The notes: generated from the sequence alone by a model not told the origin. 64,000 nt of DNA from Kluyvera ascorbata_C (GCF_044197065.1 NZ_JBIQOI010000001.1:558001-622000); one strand, 5' to 3'; positions 49,257 through 58,215 are shown, counted from the first letter of the stretch. Made by a program: numbers and translations.

Positions 49257-52061
49257 ATGAACAATCAACATCGCGTACTGAGTTCTTGTACATTACCGAA
49301 TGGTACCGAGCTTAAAAACCGCCTCTTTATGGCACCGATGACAACCTGTTCAGGTTATTACGATGGTTCCGTCAGCAGCGAGCTGGTGGAGTACTATCGC
49401 GCCCGCGCCGGTCTTATCGGTACTATCATCGTAGAATGCTGTTTTGTTGACGATTTAGGTCTGGCTTTCCCGGGCGCGCTCGGCATCGACAGCGATGACA
49501 AAATCGCCGGGCTGGCGAAAATCGCTGAGGCCATTAAATCGAAAGGCTCTAAAGCGCTGCTGCAAATCTACCACGGCGGCCGTATGGTCGACCCGAAACT
49601 GATTGGCGGGCGCACGCCGGTTGGCCCAAGCGCCGTCGCGGCACCGCGTGATGGTGCAGCAACGCCGGTCGCCCTGACCGCTGACGAAGTGGAGGGGATG
49701 ATCGGTAAGTTTGGCGACGCCGTACGTCGTGCTATTCAGGCCGGTTTTGATGGCGTCGAGATCCACGGTGCAAACACCTATCTTATCCAACAGTTCTATT
49801 CACCAAACTCCAACCAGCGTGACGATGAGTGGGGTGGCAGCCGCGATAATCGCGCGAAGTTCCCGCTGGCGGTGTTAGATATCACCCATAAAATGGTGCG
49901 CCAGTATGCGGACGACGCCTTCATCATCGGCTATCGTTTCTCGCCTGAAGAGATGGAAGTGCCGGGGATCCGCTTTGACGACACGATGTATCTGCTGGAA
50001 AAACTGGCTGCTCGTGGGCTGGACTATCTGCACTTCTCCGTAGGCGCTTCGCTGCGTTCCTCCATCGTGGACACCACCGACCCGACACCGCTGATTGAAA
50101 AATACGTTGCCATGCGTTCCGAAACGTTGGCGCAGGTGCCGGTGATGGGGGTGGGCGGCGTGGTGAACGACAGCGATATCGATAGTGCGATGGAGCACGG
50201 CTACGACCTGATTGCGGTGGGTCGCGCCTGTATCGCGTATCCGGACTGGGCGGAACGTATTGCCGACGGCCAGACGCTGGATCTGTTTATCGACAGCACT
50301 CAGCGCGAAGCGCTGAACATCCCTGAACCGCTGTGGCGTTTCTCGCTGGTTGAAGCGATGATCCGCGATATGAGCATGTCGGTGTCTAAATTCAAACCGG
50401 GTGTGTTCGTTGAAACCGTGCAGGATGAAGCCGGTGAGCTGGTTATCAACGTCAGCCTCGAAACCGACAGAATCGCCGACATTGAACTGACCGGCGGCGT
50501 GGATCAGGACGTAGAGTTCGTCACCAGCTTTGAAGAGATTCGCTCACGGATTCTGGATGCGAACACGCCACACGTGGATGCCATTTCCGGGGCAACCAGC
50601 CAGAGCGAAGCGGTGAAAAAAGCGGTCTCTAAAGCGATGATAAAATCCAGCAAAGCGCTGGTCGCGGAAGAGGGCGGCGATACCGCTGCACCGAAATCTT
50701 ATGATGTGGTGGTGGTCGGGAGCGGCGGTGCCGGTCTGGCGGCGGCTATTCAGGCGCACGATGACGGTGCTCGCGTGCTGATCGTTGAGAAAATGCCGAC
50801 CATTGGCGGCAACACCATTAAAGCGTCCGCCGGGATGAACGCCGCGGAAACGCGCTTCCAGCGGGTAAAAGGCATTCAGGACAGCAAAGAGCTGTTCTAT
50901 GAAGAGACGCTGAAAGGCGGTAAAAACAAGAATAATCCGGCGCTACTGCGTCGCTTTGTCGAAACGGCCCCGCAGGCTATCGAATGGCTGGCGGATCGCG
51001 GCATCATGCTGAACGACATCACCACCACCGGCGGTATGAGTATTGACCGTACGCACCGTCCAAAAGATGGTTCAGCGGTGGGTGGATACCTGATAAGCGG
51101 CCTCGTGCGTAACGTCACAAAACGCCAGATTGATGTCATGCTCGACACCTCCGTGGTCGATATTGTCATGGAAGGGGGCGAAGTCGCCGCCGTACGTCTG
51201 CTGACCGACGAGCAGGAAACGGTCACCATTCAGACCCGCAGCATTATTGTGGCGACCGGCGGCTTCAGCGCCAACAGCGAAATGGTGGTGAAATACCGCC
51301 CTGACCTGGCGGGCTTTGTCACCACTAACCACAAAGGGGCGACCGGTGGCGGTATCGCGCTGCTGGAACGTATTGGCGCAGGCACGGTAGATATGGGCGA
51401 AATCCAGATTCACCCAACCGTTGAGCAGAAAACCTCTTATCTGGTTTCTGAATCTATTCGCGGCGGCGGGGCTATTCTGGTGAACCAGAAGGGTAACCGC
51501 TTCTTCAACGAGATGGAGACCCGCGATAAAGTATCTGCCGCAATTATTGCGCTGCCTGAGCACTATGCTTACATCGTGTTTGATGAACATGTACGTGTAA
51601 AAAACAAAGCGGCGGATGAGTATATTGCGAAAGGGCTGGTCACCAGCGCCAGCACCCCTGCGGAACTGGCGGCGAAACTGGGGCTGGACGCTGAAGCCTT
51701 CCAGGCAACGCTGACGCGCTATAACGGTTTTGTGGAAAAACAGGACGACGAAGAGTTTGGTCGTAAAACCGCACTGCGCGCACCATTGAATGAAGGGCCG
51801 TACCACGCGATTCAGATTGCGCCGGGCGTACACCACACGATGGGTGGCGTGACCATCAACACTGAAACCTGTGTGCTGAACGTCAACAAACAGGCTATTC
51901 CTGGCGCCTATGCTGCCGGTGAAGTGGTTGGTGGTATCCACGGCGGTAACCGTATTGGCGGGAACGCAGTGGTGGATATTATTATCTTTGGTACGCTTGC
52001 CGGTCGTCAGGCCGCACAGCGTGCGCAGCAGGTACCCTGGGCGATGCTTGAATCCGCATAA
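49257..52061 (+). CDS. Soluble NADH:fumarate reductase, three-domain flavoprotein
   Basis: A 934-residue cytosolic flavoprotein. ATG 49257 (MNNQHRVLSSCTLPNGTELK) has GGAG upstream; a TTG start five codons earlier overlaps that site and is rejected. Domains are an Old-Yellow-Enzyme-like NADH:flavin oxidoreductase (about 1-345; HGANTYLIQQFYSPNSNQR), an FMN_bind domain (about 375-455) with flavinylation motif DAISGATSQSEAV (Asp441 to Ser448), and a fumarate reductase FAD domain (about 472-925; VVVVGSGGAGLAAAI, HHTMGGVTI, GGNRIGGNAVVD). This is the architecture of the Klebsiella NADH:fumarate oxidoreductase, in which electrons pass NADH to FMN to covalent FMN to FAD to fumarate. There is no signal peptide, unlike Shewanella flavocytochrome c. 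ApbE, the enzyme that attaches FMN, is encoded 76 bp downstream. Confidence 0.93.
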   Translation: MNNQHRVLSSCTLPNGTELKNRLFMAPMTTCSGYYDGSVSSELVEYYRARAGLIGTIIVECCFVDDLGLAFPGALGIDSDDKIAGLAKIAEAIKSKGSKALLQIYHGGRMVDPKLIGGRTPVGPSAVAAPRDGAATPVALTADEVEGMIGKFGDAVRRAIQAGFDGVEIHGANTYLIQQFYSPNSNQRDDEWGGSRDNRAKFPLAVLDITHKMVRQYADDAFIIGYRFSPEEMEVPGIRFDDTMYLLEKLAARGLDYLHFSVGASLRSSIVDTTDPTPLIEKYVAMRSETLAQVPVMGVGGVVNDSDIDSAMEHGYDLIAVGRACIAYPDWAERIADGQTLDLFIDSTQREALNIPEPLWRFSLVEAMIRDMSMSVSKFKPGVFVETVQDEAGELVINVSLETDRIADIELTGGVDQDVEFVTSFEEIRSRILDANTPHVDAISGATSQSEAVKKAVSKAMIKSSKALVAEEGGDTAAPKSYDVVVVGSGGAGLAAAIQAHDDGARVLIVEKMPTIGGNTIKASAGMNAAETRFQRVKGIQDSKELFYEETLKGGKNKNNPALLRRFVETAPQAIEWLADRGIMLNDITTTGGMSIDRTHRPKDGSAVGGYLISGLVRNVTKRQIDVMLDTSVVDIVMEGGEVAAVRLLTDEQETVTIQTRSIIVATGGFSANSEMVVKYRPDLAGFVTTNHKGATGGGIALLERIGAGTVDMGEIQIHPTVEQKTSYLVSESIRGGGAILVNQKGNRFFNEMETRDKVSAAIIALPEHYAYIVFDEHVRVKNKAADEYIAKGLVTSASTPAELAAKLGLDAEAFQATLTRYNGFVEKQDDEEFGRKTALRAPLNEGPYHAIQIAPGVHHTMGGVTINTETCVLNVNKQAIPGAYAAGEVVGGIHGGNRIGGNAVVDIIIFGTLAGRQAAQRAQQVPWAMLESA

Positions 52062-52075
52062 TTAACCCATGGCAC

Positions 52076-52115
52076 CCTCCCGTAGCCCGGCCGAGCGTAG
52101 CGACGCCGGGTTGTT
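52076..52115. repeat. REP-type palindromic element
   Basis: GTAGCCCGGCCGAGCGTAGC followed by GACGCCGGGTTGTTACC is a REP-type hairpin between the fumarate reductase and apbE genes. It may reduce or stabilise readthrough and lies at the only gap in this operon. Confidence 0.75.
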
Positions 52116-52137
52116 ACCATCAGCAGAGGGGATATCG

Positions 52138-53103
52138 ATGTCAGACAGTACAAGGGTTTATAGCTATTCTGCCATTCTGATGGGGTCACCCATCCTGCTT
52201 AAGCTTTTCGCGCATAACGAACCGCTCGCCTCACGCGTTTTCCGCCTTATCAAACAATATGAAGACCTGCTCACCGTCAACCGCGCCCAGTCGCAGGTGA
52301 TGGATATCAACCATGCGGCGGGTCAGCACCCGGTCGTGGTCAGCGCTCCTGTTTACACCCTCATCAAATGCGCGAAAGCGGCAAGCCTGCTGCCGCAAAG
52401 CGCCTTTAACTTCGCCATTGGCCCGCTGGTTAAGCGCTGGCGCATTGGTTTTAAAGGTGACAGCGTGCCACCGGCTGATGAAATTACCCAATTGTTAACG
52501 CTGACCAATCCTGAGCAGGTATTGCTGAACGACGACGACATGAGCGTGTTTCTGGCACAACCCGGCATGGAAATCGATCTCGGTGCGATTGCCAAAGGCT
52601 TTATTGCCGACCGTGTACGTGACTATCTGCGTCAGGAAGGGGTGGAGCAGGGGTTAATTAATCTTGGCGGTAACGTTCAAACGCTGGGGACGCCGGAAGG
52701 GGGCTGGTCAATTGGTTTGAAAAAACCGTTCTCAACCTCTGGCGCGATGATTGGCACCCTGGAAATTGAGAATAAATCGGTGGTGACTTCTGGCGTGTAC
52801 GAACGCTTTTTCGAACAAAATGGCCAGCTTTATCACCATATTCTTGACCCACGCACGGGGTATCCGCTGGATAATGAGCTCGATAGCGTCACTATCATCA
52901 GCGCGGATTCAATCGACGGCGATATCTGGACCACGTTGATGTACGGCATGGGTGTGGAGAAAGGATGCGCGGCGCTGCGGTCGCGCCCGGATATTGAAGC
53001 TATTTTTGTCACCAAAAACAAAGAGGTGGTGCTTTCATCGTCCCACCTCTATCGTTTCACGCTGCTGGACCACGATTACCGGCTTACTGACAGTACTGTT
53101 TGA
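52138..53103 (+). CDS. apbE: FAD:protein FMN transferase
   Basis: A 321-residue ApbE-family flavin transferase. The ATG at 52138 (MSDSTRVYSYSAILMGSPIL, AGAGGGG upstream) is chosen; an earlier in-frame ATG reads through the REP element. Signature segments are AILMGSPILLKLF, EIDLGAIAKGFIADRVRDY (FAD/Mg site), LINLGGNVQTLG and HHILDPRTGYP. It uses FAD to attach FMN by a phosphoester to a Ser/Thr in target proteins. No lipoprotein signal is present, so it works in the cytoplasm, consistent with a soluble target: the FMN_bind domain of the adjacent fumarate reductase. Its 3' end overlaps the convergent regulator gene by 20 bp. Confidence 0.93.
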   Translation: MSDSTRVYSYSAILMGSPILLKLFAHNEPLASRVFRLIKQYEDLLTVNRAQSQVMDINHAAGQHPVVVSAPVYTLIKCAKAASLLPQSAFNFAIGPLVKRWRIGFKGDSVPPADEITQLLTLTNPEQVLLNDDDMSVFLAQPGMEIDLGAIAKGFIADRVRDYLRQEGVEQGLINLGGNVQTLGTPEGGWSIGLKKPFSTSGAMIGTLEIENKSVVTSGVYERFFEQNGQLYHHILDPRTGYPLDNELDSVTIISADSIDGDIWTTLMYGMGVEKGCAALRSRPDIEAIFVTKNKEVVLSSSHLYRFTLLDHDYRLTDSTV

Positions 53104-53803
53104 GCAGGCCGTATTGCTCGGCCTGAAGGCGATAGCGATAAACCGGGCGGCCGGTAGCGCCATAGTGAATGCTGGTAAACAGAATATTAATTTGTGCCAG
53201 CCAGATAAGATATTTACGGCAAGACACGCGTGAGATATTCACCGCCTGGGCCAAATCATCGGTGGAAAATTCGGTCTCCGGGTGAGCATCAATCCACTGG
53301 CACAGCGTACGTAGCGTTTGCGGCGTTAATCCCTTCGGCAAGCGCTTGGTATCCGCCAGTTCAGGCGTACCACCGTGCAGCAGACGGTCTACGTCAGCCT
53401 GCTCGTAGTAGGCGTGGCTTCCCATCAGCTGCTTTTTCTCGCGCCAGCTCAGCAATGCCTCTTCAAAACGCGGGAACTGGAACGGTTTAATGAGGTAATC
53501 CACCACGCCGTAGCGCAGCGATGTTTGTACGGTGGCGGCATCAGAAGCGGATGAAATCATAATGACATCGATAGCGCGGCCCGAATCGCGCACGATGGGC
53601 AGCAGATCCAGACCGTTATCCTGCTGCATATAAACATCCAGCAAAATCAGGTCGATAGAGAGCGTGGCATCCTGCACTTTCTCTTTTGCCTGCTGGAGCG
53701 TAGAGGCAATGCCGCAGCAGACGAACCCATCGACTCGCTCGATATAGCAGCGGTTAAGGTCGGCCACCATGGCATCATCATCGACTATCAATACATTCAT
53801 CAC
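53084..53803 (-). CDS. Response regulator, DcuR/CitB type
   Basis: A 239-residue regulator. The receiver domain has Asp8-Asp10 and phosphoacceptor Asp56 (LILLDVYMQQDNGLDLLP), Ser-Ser in MISSASDA and Lys in YLIKPFQFPRFEE. The C-terminal DNA-binding part (LRTLCQWIDAHPETEFSTDD then NISRVSCRKYLIWL) is the CitB/DcuR-type helix-turn-helix. It overlaps the kinase gene by 4 bp (ATGA), so the two are coupled. The neighbouring fumarate reductase, ApbE, antiporter and fumarase are the likely targets, in response to C4-dicarboxylates. Confidence 0.92.
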   Translation of the reverse strand: MMNVLIVDDDAMVADLNRCYIERVDGFVCCGIASTLQQAKEKVQDATLSIDLILLDVYMQQDNGLDLLPIVRDSGRAIDVIMISSASDAATVQTSLRYGVVDYLIKPFQFPRFEEALLSWREKKQLMGSHAYYEQADVDRLLHGGTPELADTKRLPKGLTPQTLRTLCQWIDAHPETEFSTDDLAQAVNISRVSCRKYLIWLAQINILFTSIHYGATGRPVYRYRLQAEQYGLLKQYCQ

Positions 53804-55410
53804 GCGCTGTTCCTCTCGCTATCCCAGGGAATTTGTACAAAAAATTGCGTAAACACGCCAGGCTCAGACTCGACGGAAAGGGTGCCGCCAAGATTTTCCG
53901 TTTGCTGGCGGGCCAAAAATAGCCCAACGCCTCGATTCTCGCCTTTGGTTGAAAATCCTTTATTAAAGATGGCATCGATGCGATCGGGGGCGATGCCGGG
54001 GCCATCATCGCTGACCTCGCCGCTGAGCCATCCATTCTGGTAGTGCAGCAGCAGGCCAATCTCGCCTTCGCCCTGATCCGCCATCGCATCCAGCGCGTTC
54101 TCTATCAGGTTACCGAGCACCGTCACCAACACCGCGACCTGCTCTTCATTAGGGTTATCCGGGATCAGACTTTCTTCGGCCAGCGTCAGGGTAACGCCTG
54201 CGTCGCTCGCACGGTTAATTTTACCCAACAGAAACCCGGCAATGATCGGTGATTTGATTTTATGCTGCAACATGCCGATATCTGTTTGATAGTTCTGCGC
54301 GGTCTGTAGGATATAGCCTTCCAGCTTGTCGTAGCGCTTCATGTGCAGCAGCCCCAGAATCACGTGCAGTTTGTTCATAAACTCGTGGGAGTGGCTGCGA
54401 AGGGCGTCAACGTAGTTCACCAGCCCGTCCATACGCTGCATCAGTTGACTGATTTCCGTTTTGTCGCGGAACGTACTAATGGCGCCGATGACCCGCTTAT
54501 TGTTGAGCACCGGGACGGTGCTGCACAACAGTAGACGCCCGTTACAGCCAATCTCACGATCCTCAATAGGCGTTCCGCTGACTAATACCTCTTTCAGGCT
54601 ATCCAGCAAAGGGGCGTGCTGCACGGCGCCAAGGGCTGGCGCATCGACGGAAAACAGTATCTGGCGAGCCGTCTGGTTAATGAGCGTCACCCGGCCTTTG
54701 CCATCCACCGCAATCACCCCTTCGCGAATCGATTGCAGCATGGCCTGGCGTTGCTCAAATAAGCTGGAGATTTCGTGGGGCTCGAGACCAAAGAGGATAT
54801 TCTTGAGCACTCGGACCAATCCCCAGACCCCGAGTAGGCCAACAATCGCGCTAAACAGCACAAACCAGACGGCGTTCCAGCGCGCGGCGCTGATTTGCTC
54901 ATCGACCTTTTGCAGTGAAATGCCCACGATCACGACGCCAATCTGTTGATGCTGGCTGTTATAAATTGGCGTGAAAACGCGCATCGCTTCAGCCAGTACG
55001 CCGTGGTTGATGAAGAGGTTCTCTTTACCCTGCAGCGCGGGCTTAAGATCCGCACCGATAAAGTGCTGGCCTATCAAATGTGCATTGGGGTGTGAAAAGC
55101 GGACCGCGTCCATATTGGTGATGACGGCATAAAGCAGATCGTTTTGCTGCTGTACCGCGCTGGCGATAGGTTGAATGATGTTGCTGTCAGGCGATTGCGT
55201 CAGCCCGCGTTTTATCTCGGGCGAGTTGGCAAGCGTGCGGGCGATGGCAAACGCCGTATCTTCCACGCCTGCGCGTGTGGCTTTGGTTATCTGCACAAAG
55301 TAGAAGGCGTAGACCACCAGTAACACGGAGGCAATGACGCTGCAAACCATCAGCGTCACCAGCGTACTGAGCTTCATGGGGCGCTTTGGTTGGGGCTGAT
55401 TGTGCGGCAT
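53800..55410 (-). CDS. Sensor histidine kinase, DcuS/CitA type
   Basis: A 536-residue membrane kinase. TM1 is at about residues 15-35. A periplasmic PASP (CitA/DcuS-like) sensor spans about 36-180 (FSHPNAHLIGQHFIGADLKP). TM2 is at about 180-205, a cytoplasmic PAS at about 215-325, and the kinase core has SHSHEFMNKLHVILGLL with phosphoacceptor His342, NLIENALDAMADQ (N box) and DDGPGIAPDRIDAIFNKGFS/GVGLFLARQ (G boxes). The order and spacing are those of DcuS/CitA, which sense fumarate, malate or citrate outside the cell. A second start 11 codons in is possible. The gene and its regulator form an operon opposite to the fumarate reductase genes. Confidence 0.92.
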   Translation of the reverse strand: MPHNQPQPKRPMKLSTLVTLMVCSVIASVLLVVYAFYFVQITKATRAGVEDTAFAIARTLANSPEIKRGLTQSPDSNIIQPIASAVQQQNDLLYAVITNMDAVRFSHPNAHLIGQHFIGADLKPALQGKENLFINHGVLAEAMRVFTPIYNSQHQQIGVVIVGISLQKVDEQISAARWNAVWFVLFSAIVGLLGVWGLVRVLKNILFGLEPHEISSLFEQRQAMLQSIREGVIAVDGKGRVTLINQTARQILFSVDAPALGAVQHAPLLDSLKEVLVSGTPIEDREIGCNGRLLLCSTVPVLNNKRVIGAISTFRDKTEISQLMQRMDGLVNYVDALRSHSHEFMNKLHVILGLLHMKRYDKLEGYILQTAQNYQTDIGMLQHKIKSPIIAGFLLGKINRASDAGVTLTLAEESLIPDNPNEEQVAVLVTVLGNLIENALDAMADQGEGEIGLLLHYQNGWLSGEVSDDGPGIAPDRIDAIFNKGFSTKGENRGVGLFLARQQTENLGGTLSVESEPGVFTQFFVQIPWDSERNSA

Positions 55411-55586
55411 GCGGGCGTTAATACCTTTTGTTATCGGAGGTCAAAACACCATTATCGCCGATGTGCCTGATTTCATAAAGCTATCCTCCCTTACAAAACC
55501 AAACCTCTCTTTGTGACCATCCTCGCAGAGCAACCCATACAAAACACTTTAGTATTGCTTAAGAACCCATAATAAGGAGTCCGTTT

Positions 55587-56483
55587 ATGAGCATTAAGCT
55601 TACCGGTTCAGTCATGGAACGACGCAATTCAACGACGGCTGAGATTGATAGACTGCCTACTCGCGATATGTTGAGCGTTATTAATCAAGAAGATAAACGC
55701 ATTGCTGATGCGATAACCCCTTGTCTCGACAACATCACCCAATTGATTGATAACGCGGTGGCGACGTTAAGCCACGGCGGGCGCGTGGTGATCGTTGGGG
55801 CCGGAGCCTCTGGGCGTAACGCGGTGATCGCGGCGAATGAGTTTTCTCCGGACGACAAGCACCCGGTAATAGGACTGATTGCCGGTGGGGCGTTGGCCAT
55901 GCTGCATGATATGACCAGCGCAGGGCAGGATTACGATCGCGGGGTACTTGATCTTCAGGCTATCGGGTTCACCGCAAAAGATATGCTGGTGGCGTTAACG
56001 GTGAGTGGGAAAACGCCATGGCTGTGGGGCGCTTTACGCCACGCGTGGTCTTTGGGGGCGATGCGGGCAGTGATTACCCGCAATCCGCACAGCGAAGCGA
56101 CCGACCTTGCCGATATCGTGATTTCGCCACAAACGGGGGCTGAGGTCGTGGCTGGCTACGGCGATCCTAAGGCGATTGCCGCGCAGAAAATGGTGCTCTC
56201 TATGCTGACAACCGGGCTGGCTATTCGCAGTGGCCGGGTTTATAGCAATATGCGCGTGGATATCCGTGACACGGATACGCGTATGGCTGAGCGGCAAATT
56301 GCGATAGTGATGGAAGCAGGCGGGTGCAGCCGCGCGGTGGCGAAAGCGGCGCTGGAAAGCTGCGATCACCAGTGTAAGACGGCGGTGCTGATGGTGCTTA
56401 CCGGCCTGGATGCCTGGAAGGCACACGAGCTTCTGGCGCAAAATAATGGCTTTGTGCGGGTGGCGCTACAGGAAGCGCCGTAA
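55587..56483 (+). CDS. MurQ-like SIS-domain protein
   Basis: A 298-residue sugar-isomerase (SIS) protein of MurQ length and layout: TTAEIDRLPTRDMLSVINQE, then GRVVIVGAGASGRNAVIAAN with the sugar-phosphate loop, and a SIS-end KTAVLMVLTGLDAWKAHELL. E. coli MurQ cleaves the lactyl ether of MurNAc-6-phosphate with Glu83 and Glu114. Glu83 matches Glu85 here (AANEFSP), but the Glu114 position is Gly113 in MTSAGQDYD, and SGRTPY reads SGKTPW. It may therefore act on another sugar phosphate or have lost etherase activity. AAGGAG precedes the ATG. No PTS or murP gene is adjacent. It is monocistronic. Confidence 0.8.
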   Translation: MSIKLTGSVMERRNSTTAEIDRLPTRDMLSVINQEDKRIADAITPCLDNITQLIDNAVATLSHGGRVVIVGAGASGRNAVIAANEFSPDDKHPVIGLIAGGALAMLHDMTSAGQDYDRGVLDLQAIGFTAKDMLVALTVSGKTPWLWGALRHAWSLGAMRAVITRNPHSEATDLADIVISPQTGAEVVAGYGDPKAIAAQKMVLSMLTTGLAIRSGRVYSNMRVDIRDTDTRMAERQIAIVMEAGGCSRAVAKAALESCDHQCKTAVLMVLTGLDAWKAHELLAQNNGFVRVALQEAP

Positions 56484-56496
56484 TTCTGCTCAGAAA

Positions 56497-56525
56497 GAAC
56501 AAAGCCCGCATCGCGGGCTTTGTTC
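56497..56525. terminator. Bidirectional terminator
   Basis: GAACAAAGCCCGC and GCGGGCTTTGTTC form a perfect 13-bp stem with a three-base loop, between the convergent MurQ-like and porin genes. Confidence 0.88.
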
Positions 56526-56535
56526 CAGATACAGA

Positions 56536-57720
56536 TTAGAACTGATAGGTTAAACCAATGCCGACGATATCATCGGTAGAGATGTTGTTAGCACGGTAGA
56601 AGTTGTCGTCGTCCAGCATGTTGATTTTGTAATCAACATAGGTGGAGAAATTCTTGTTGAAGTAGTAATAAGCACCAACGTCAATGTAGTTCACCAGATC
56701 TTGATCGGTCAGGTAAGAACCGTGGTTGTTGTGATGAACACCGACGTCAACGCCTTTAGAATAGACCCATGCCAGTGATGGGCGCAGACCGAAATCGAAT
56801 TGATATTGTGCTGTAATTTCAAAGTCTTGTGTTTTGTTGGCAATACCGTCGTCGCCGAATGGAGTCATGTTGCGAGTTTCCGCATACATCATCGCCAGAT
56901 AGATATCGTTGGCATCATATTTCGCACCGATGGTCCAGACGTCTGCTTTATCGCCGCCAGCAGCTACGCTGCCGTTTTTACCGTTGCCATAGCGATTTTT
57001 AACCTCTGCATAAGCCACCTGATCGTTGGCACGGTCAGAGCTCGCGTAGGCTGCACCCACGCTTAAACCTTGTAATTCCGGAACTGCGTCGCTGAAATCA
57101 AAGGTGGTTGACATGCTGTAGCCGTCACCGTTCTGGAAACGAACGTCATTGTGCCCGTTTTTCGTTCCTTCCTGGTTGTTGGAACCACTTTCATTGGCCC
57201 CCTGATACTGCAGCGCAAAGTTCCAGCCATCGACCAGACCAAAGAAGTCTGAGTTACGATAAGTGGCGACGCCGTTGGTACGGCCAACCATAAAGTTATC
57301 GGTCCAGGTATAGGAGTCGCCACCCTGCACCGGCAGCATATCTGTCCAGCCCTCAATGTCGTATACCGTACCGTAGTTACGGCCGTAATCGAAAGAGCCG
57401 AGGTTGGCGAACTTCAGACCGGCGAACGCCAGGCGGTTGAAGGATTTATCACCAGCGCCTTCGGTATCGTTCGCGTAGCTTTTGTATTCCCATTGACCGT
57501 AGCCAGTCAGTTCACTGGTAATCTGAGTTTCGCCTTTGAAACCAATTTGTACGTAGGTTTCATCGCCATCATCGCCAGAGTTATCAGAGAAGGTATGACG
57601 AGCATCGACCTTCCCGTACAGATCCACTTTATTACCGTCTTTATTATACATTTCTGCCGCATTGACTGCGCCAGCCATAAGTAAAGCAGGAACTAACAGT
57701 GCCAGAGCTTTTATTTTCAT
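56536..57720 (-). CDS. General porin, OmpC/OmpF superfamily (OmpS1/YedS position)
   Basis: A 394-residue trimeric porin. The ATG at 57720 (AAGGAA upstream) gives the signal MKIKALALLVPALLMAGAVN with cleavage before AEMYNKDGNK. It follows the family: VDLYGKVDARHTFSD, RLAFAGLKFANLGSFDYGRN, the constriction loop L3 (TDMLPVQGGDSYTWTDNFMV), a 16-strand barrel and terminal VGIGLTYQF. Loops are rich in Asn, Asp and Gly. Its location beside yedR and dcm is that of E. coli yedS and Salmonella ompS1. In E. coli K-12 yedS is broken; here it is intact. It is probably regulated by OmpR and by the small RNA encoded upstream. Confidence 0.88.
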   Translation of the reverse strand: MKIKALALLVPALLMAGAVNAAEMYNKDGNKVDLYGKVDARHTFSDNSGDDGDETYVQIGFKGETQITSELTGYGQWEYKSYANDTEGAGDKSFNRLAFAGLKFANLGSFDYGRNYGTVYDIEGWTDMLPVQGGDSYTWTDNFMVGRTNGVATYRNSDFFGLVDGWNFALQYQGANESGSNNQEGTKNGHNDVRFQNGDGYSMSTTFDFSDAVPELQGLSVGAAYASSDRANDQVAYAEVKNRYGNGKNGSVAAGGDKADVWTIGAKYDANDIYLAMMYAETRNMTPFGDDGIANKTQDFEITAQYQFDFGLRPSLAWVYSKGVDVGVHHNNHGSYLTDQDLVNYIDVGAYYYFNKNFSTYVDYKINMLDDDNFYRANNISTDDIVGIGLTYQF

Positions 57721-57985
57721 TATATTTTCCTTTGCATTATTACGCATGTGAATATAAGTAACGCCATCCGGTGTTACTGCGCTGGATAATATAGTGAGAG
57801 TTCAATTTATTTTAAAATATAAATGTAATTAAATTATATTAAATATTTCATAATGTTTCTGTTATATTCAATTTTATATGTTTTGATATGTTGTATTTAT
57901 AATGTACATTGTTTTTATTGGTTTTATTTTCTTTGCTTATAATTTTATGAATTACCATCCGTTAAATAAATGGCTATGCATAAGG

Positions 57986-58080
57986 CAAAAAAATCCCGAC
58001 CGTACTGGCATACGATCGGGAAGGTCAAAAACAGCAAATATATTGATGCATAACAAAAGGCTAATAACGAGAAAGATAAT
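57986..58080 (-). ncRNA. rseX: Probable RseX small RNA
   Basis: A minus-strand intrinsic terminator (TCCCGATCGTATGCCAGTAC then GGTCGGGA, followed by seven T) lies in the porin-yedR gap, with no protein-coding frame before it. In E. coli the Hfq-binding RseX RNA (about 91 nt, represses ompA and ompC) sits exactly between yedR and the yedS porin and runs in the porin direction, as here. The 5' end at about 58080 is estimated from that length. Confidence 0.55.
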
Positions 58081-58193
58081 GGCATGATTGCCATGAAAAA
58101 TAAAGATACAGAAAAATACTTTATGTATATTTATTTTGTGAATTTAAAATGGCAGTTATTATAATATTCTTATTATTCAAATATCGTGGTTGA

Positions 58194-58215
58194 CCCCTTC
58201 CCTGTAGGGAAGGGG
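58194..58215. repeat. Perfect hairpin in the porin-yedR gap
   Basis: CCCCTTCCC and GGGAAGGGG pair across TGTA. There is no T run, so it is not a normal terminator; it may be part of an RNA leader or an operator. The rest of 57721-58427 apart from the sRNA and CRP site is AT-rich promoter DNA. Confidence 0.5.

Noticed and set aside
51072..51941. 289-codon minus-strand open frame inside the fumarate reductase gene
   Set aside because: Antisense shadow of a clear FAD domain; no family resemblance and no ribosome site of note.
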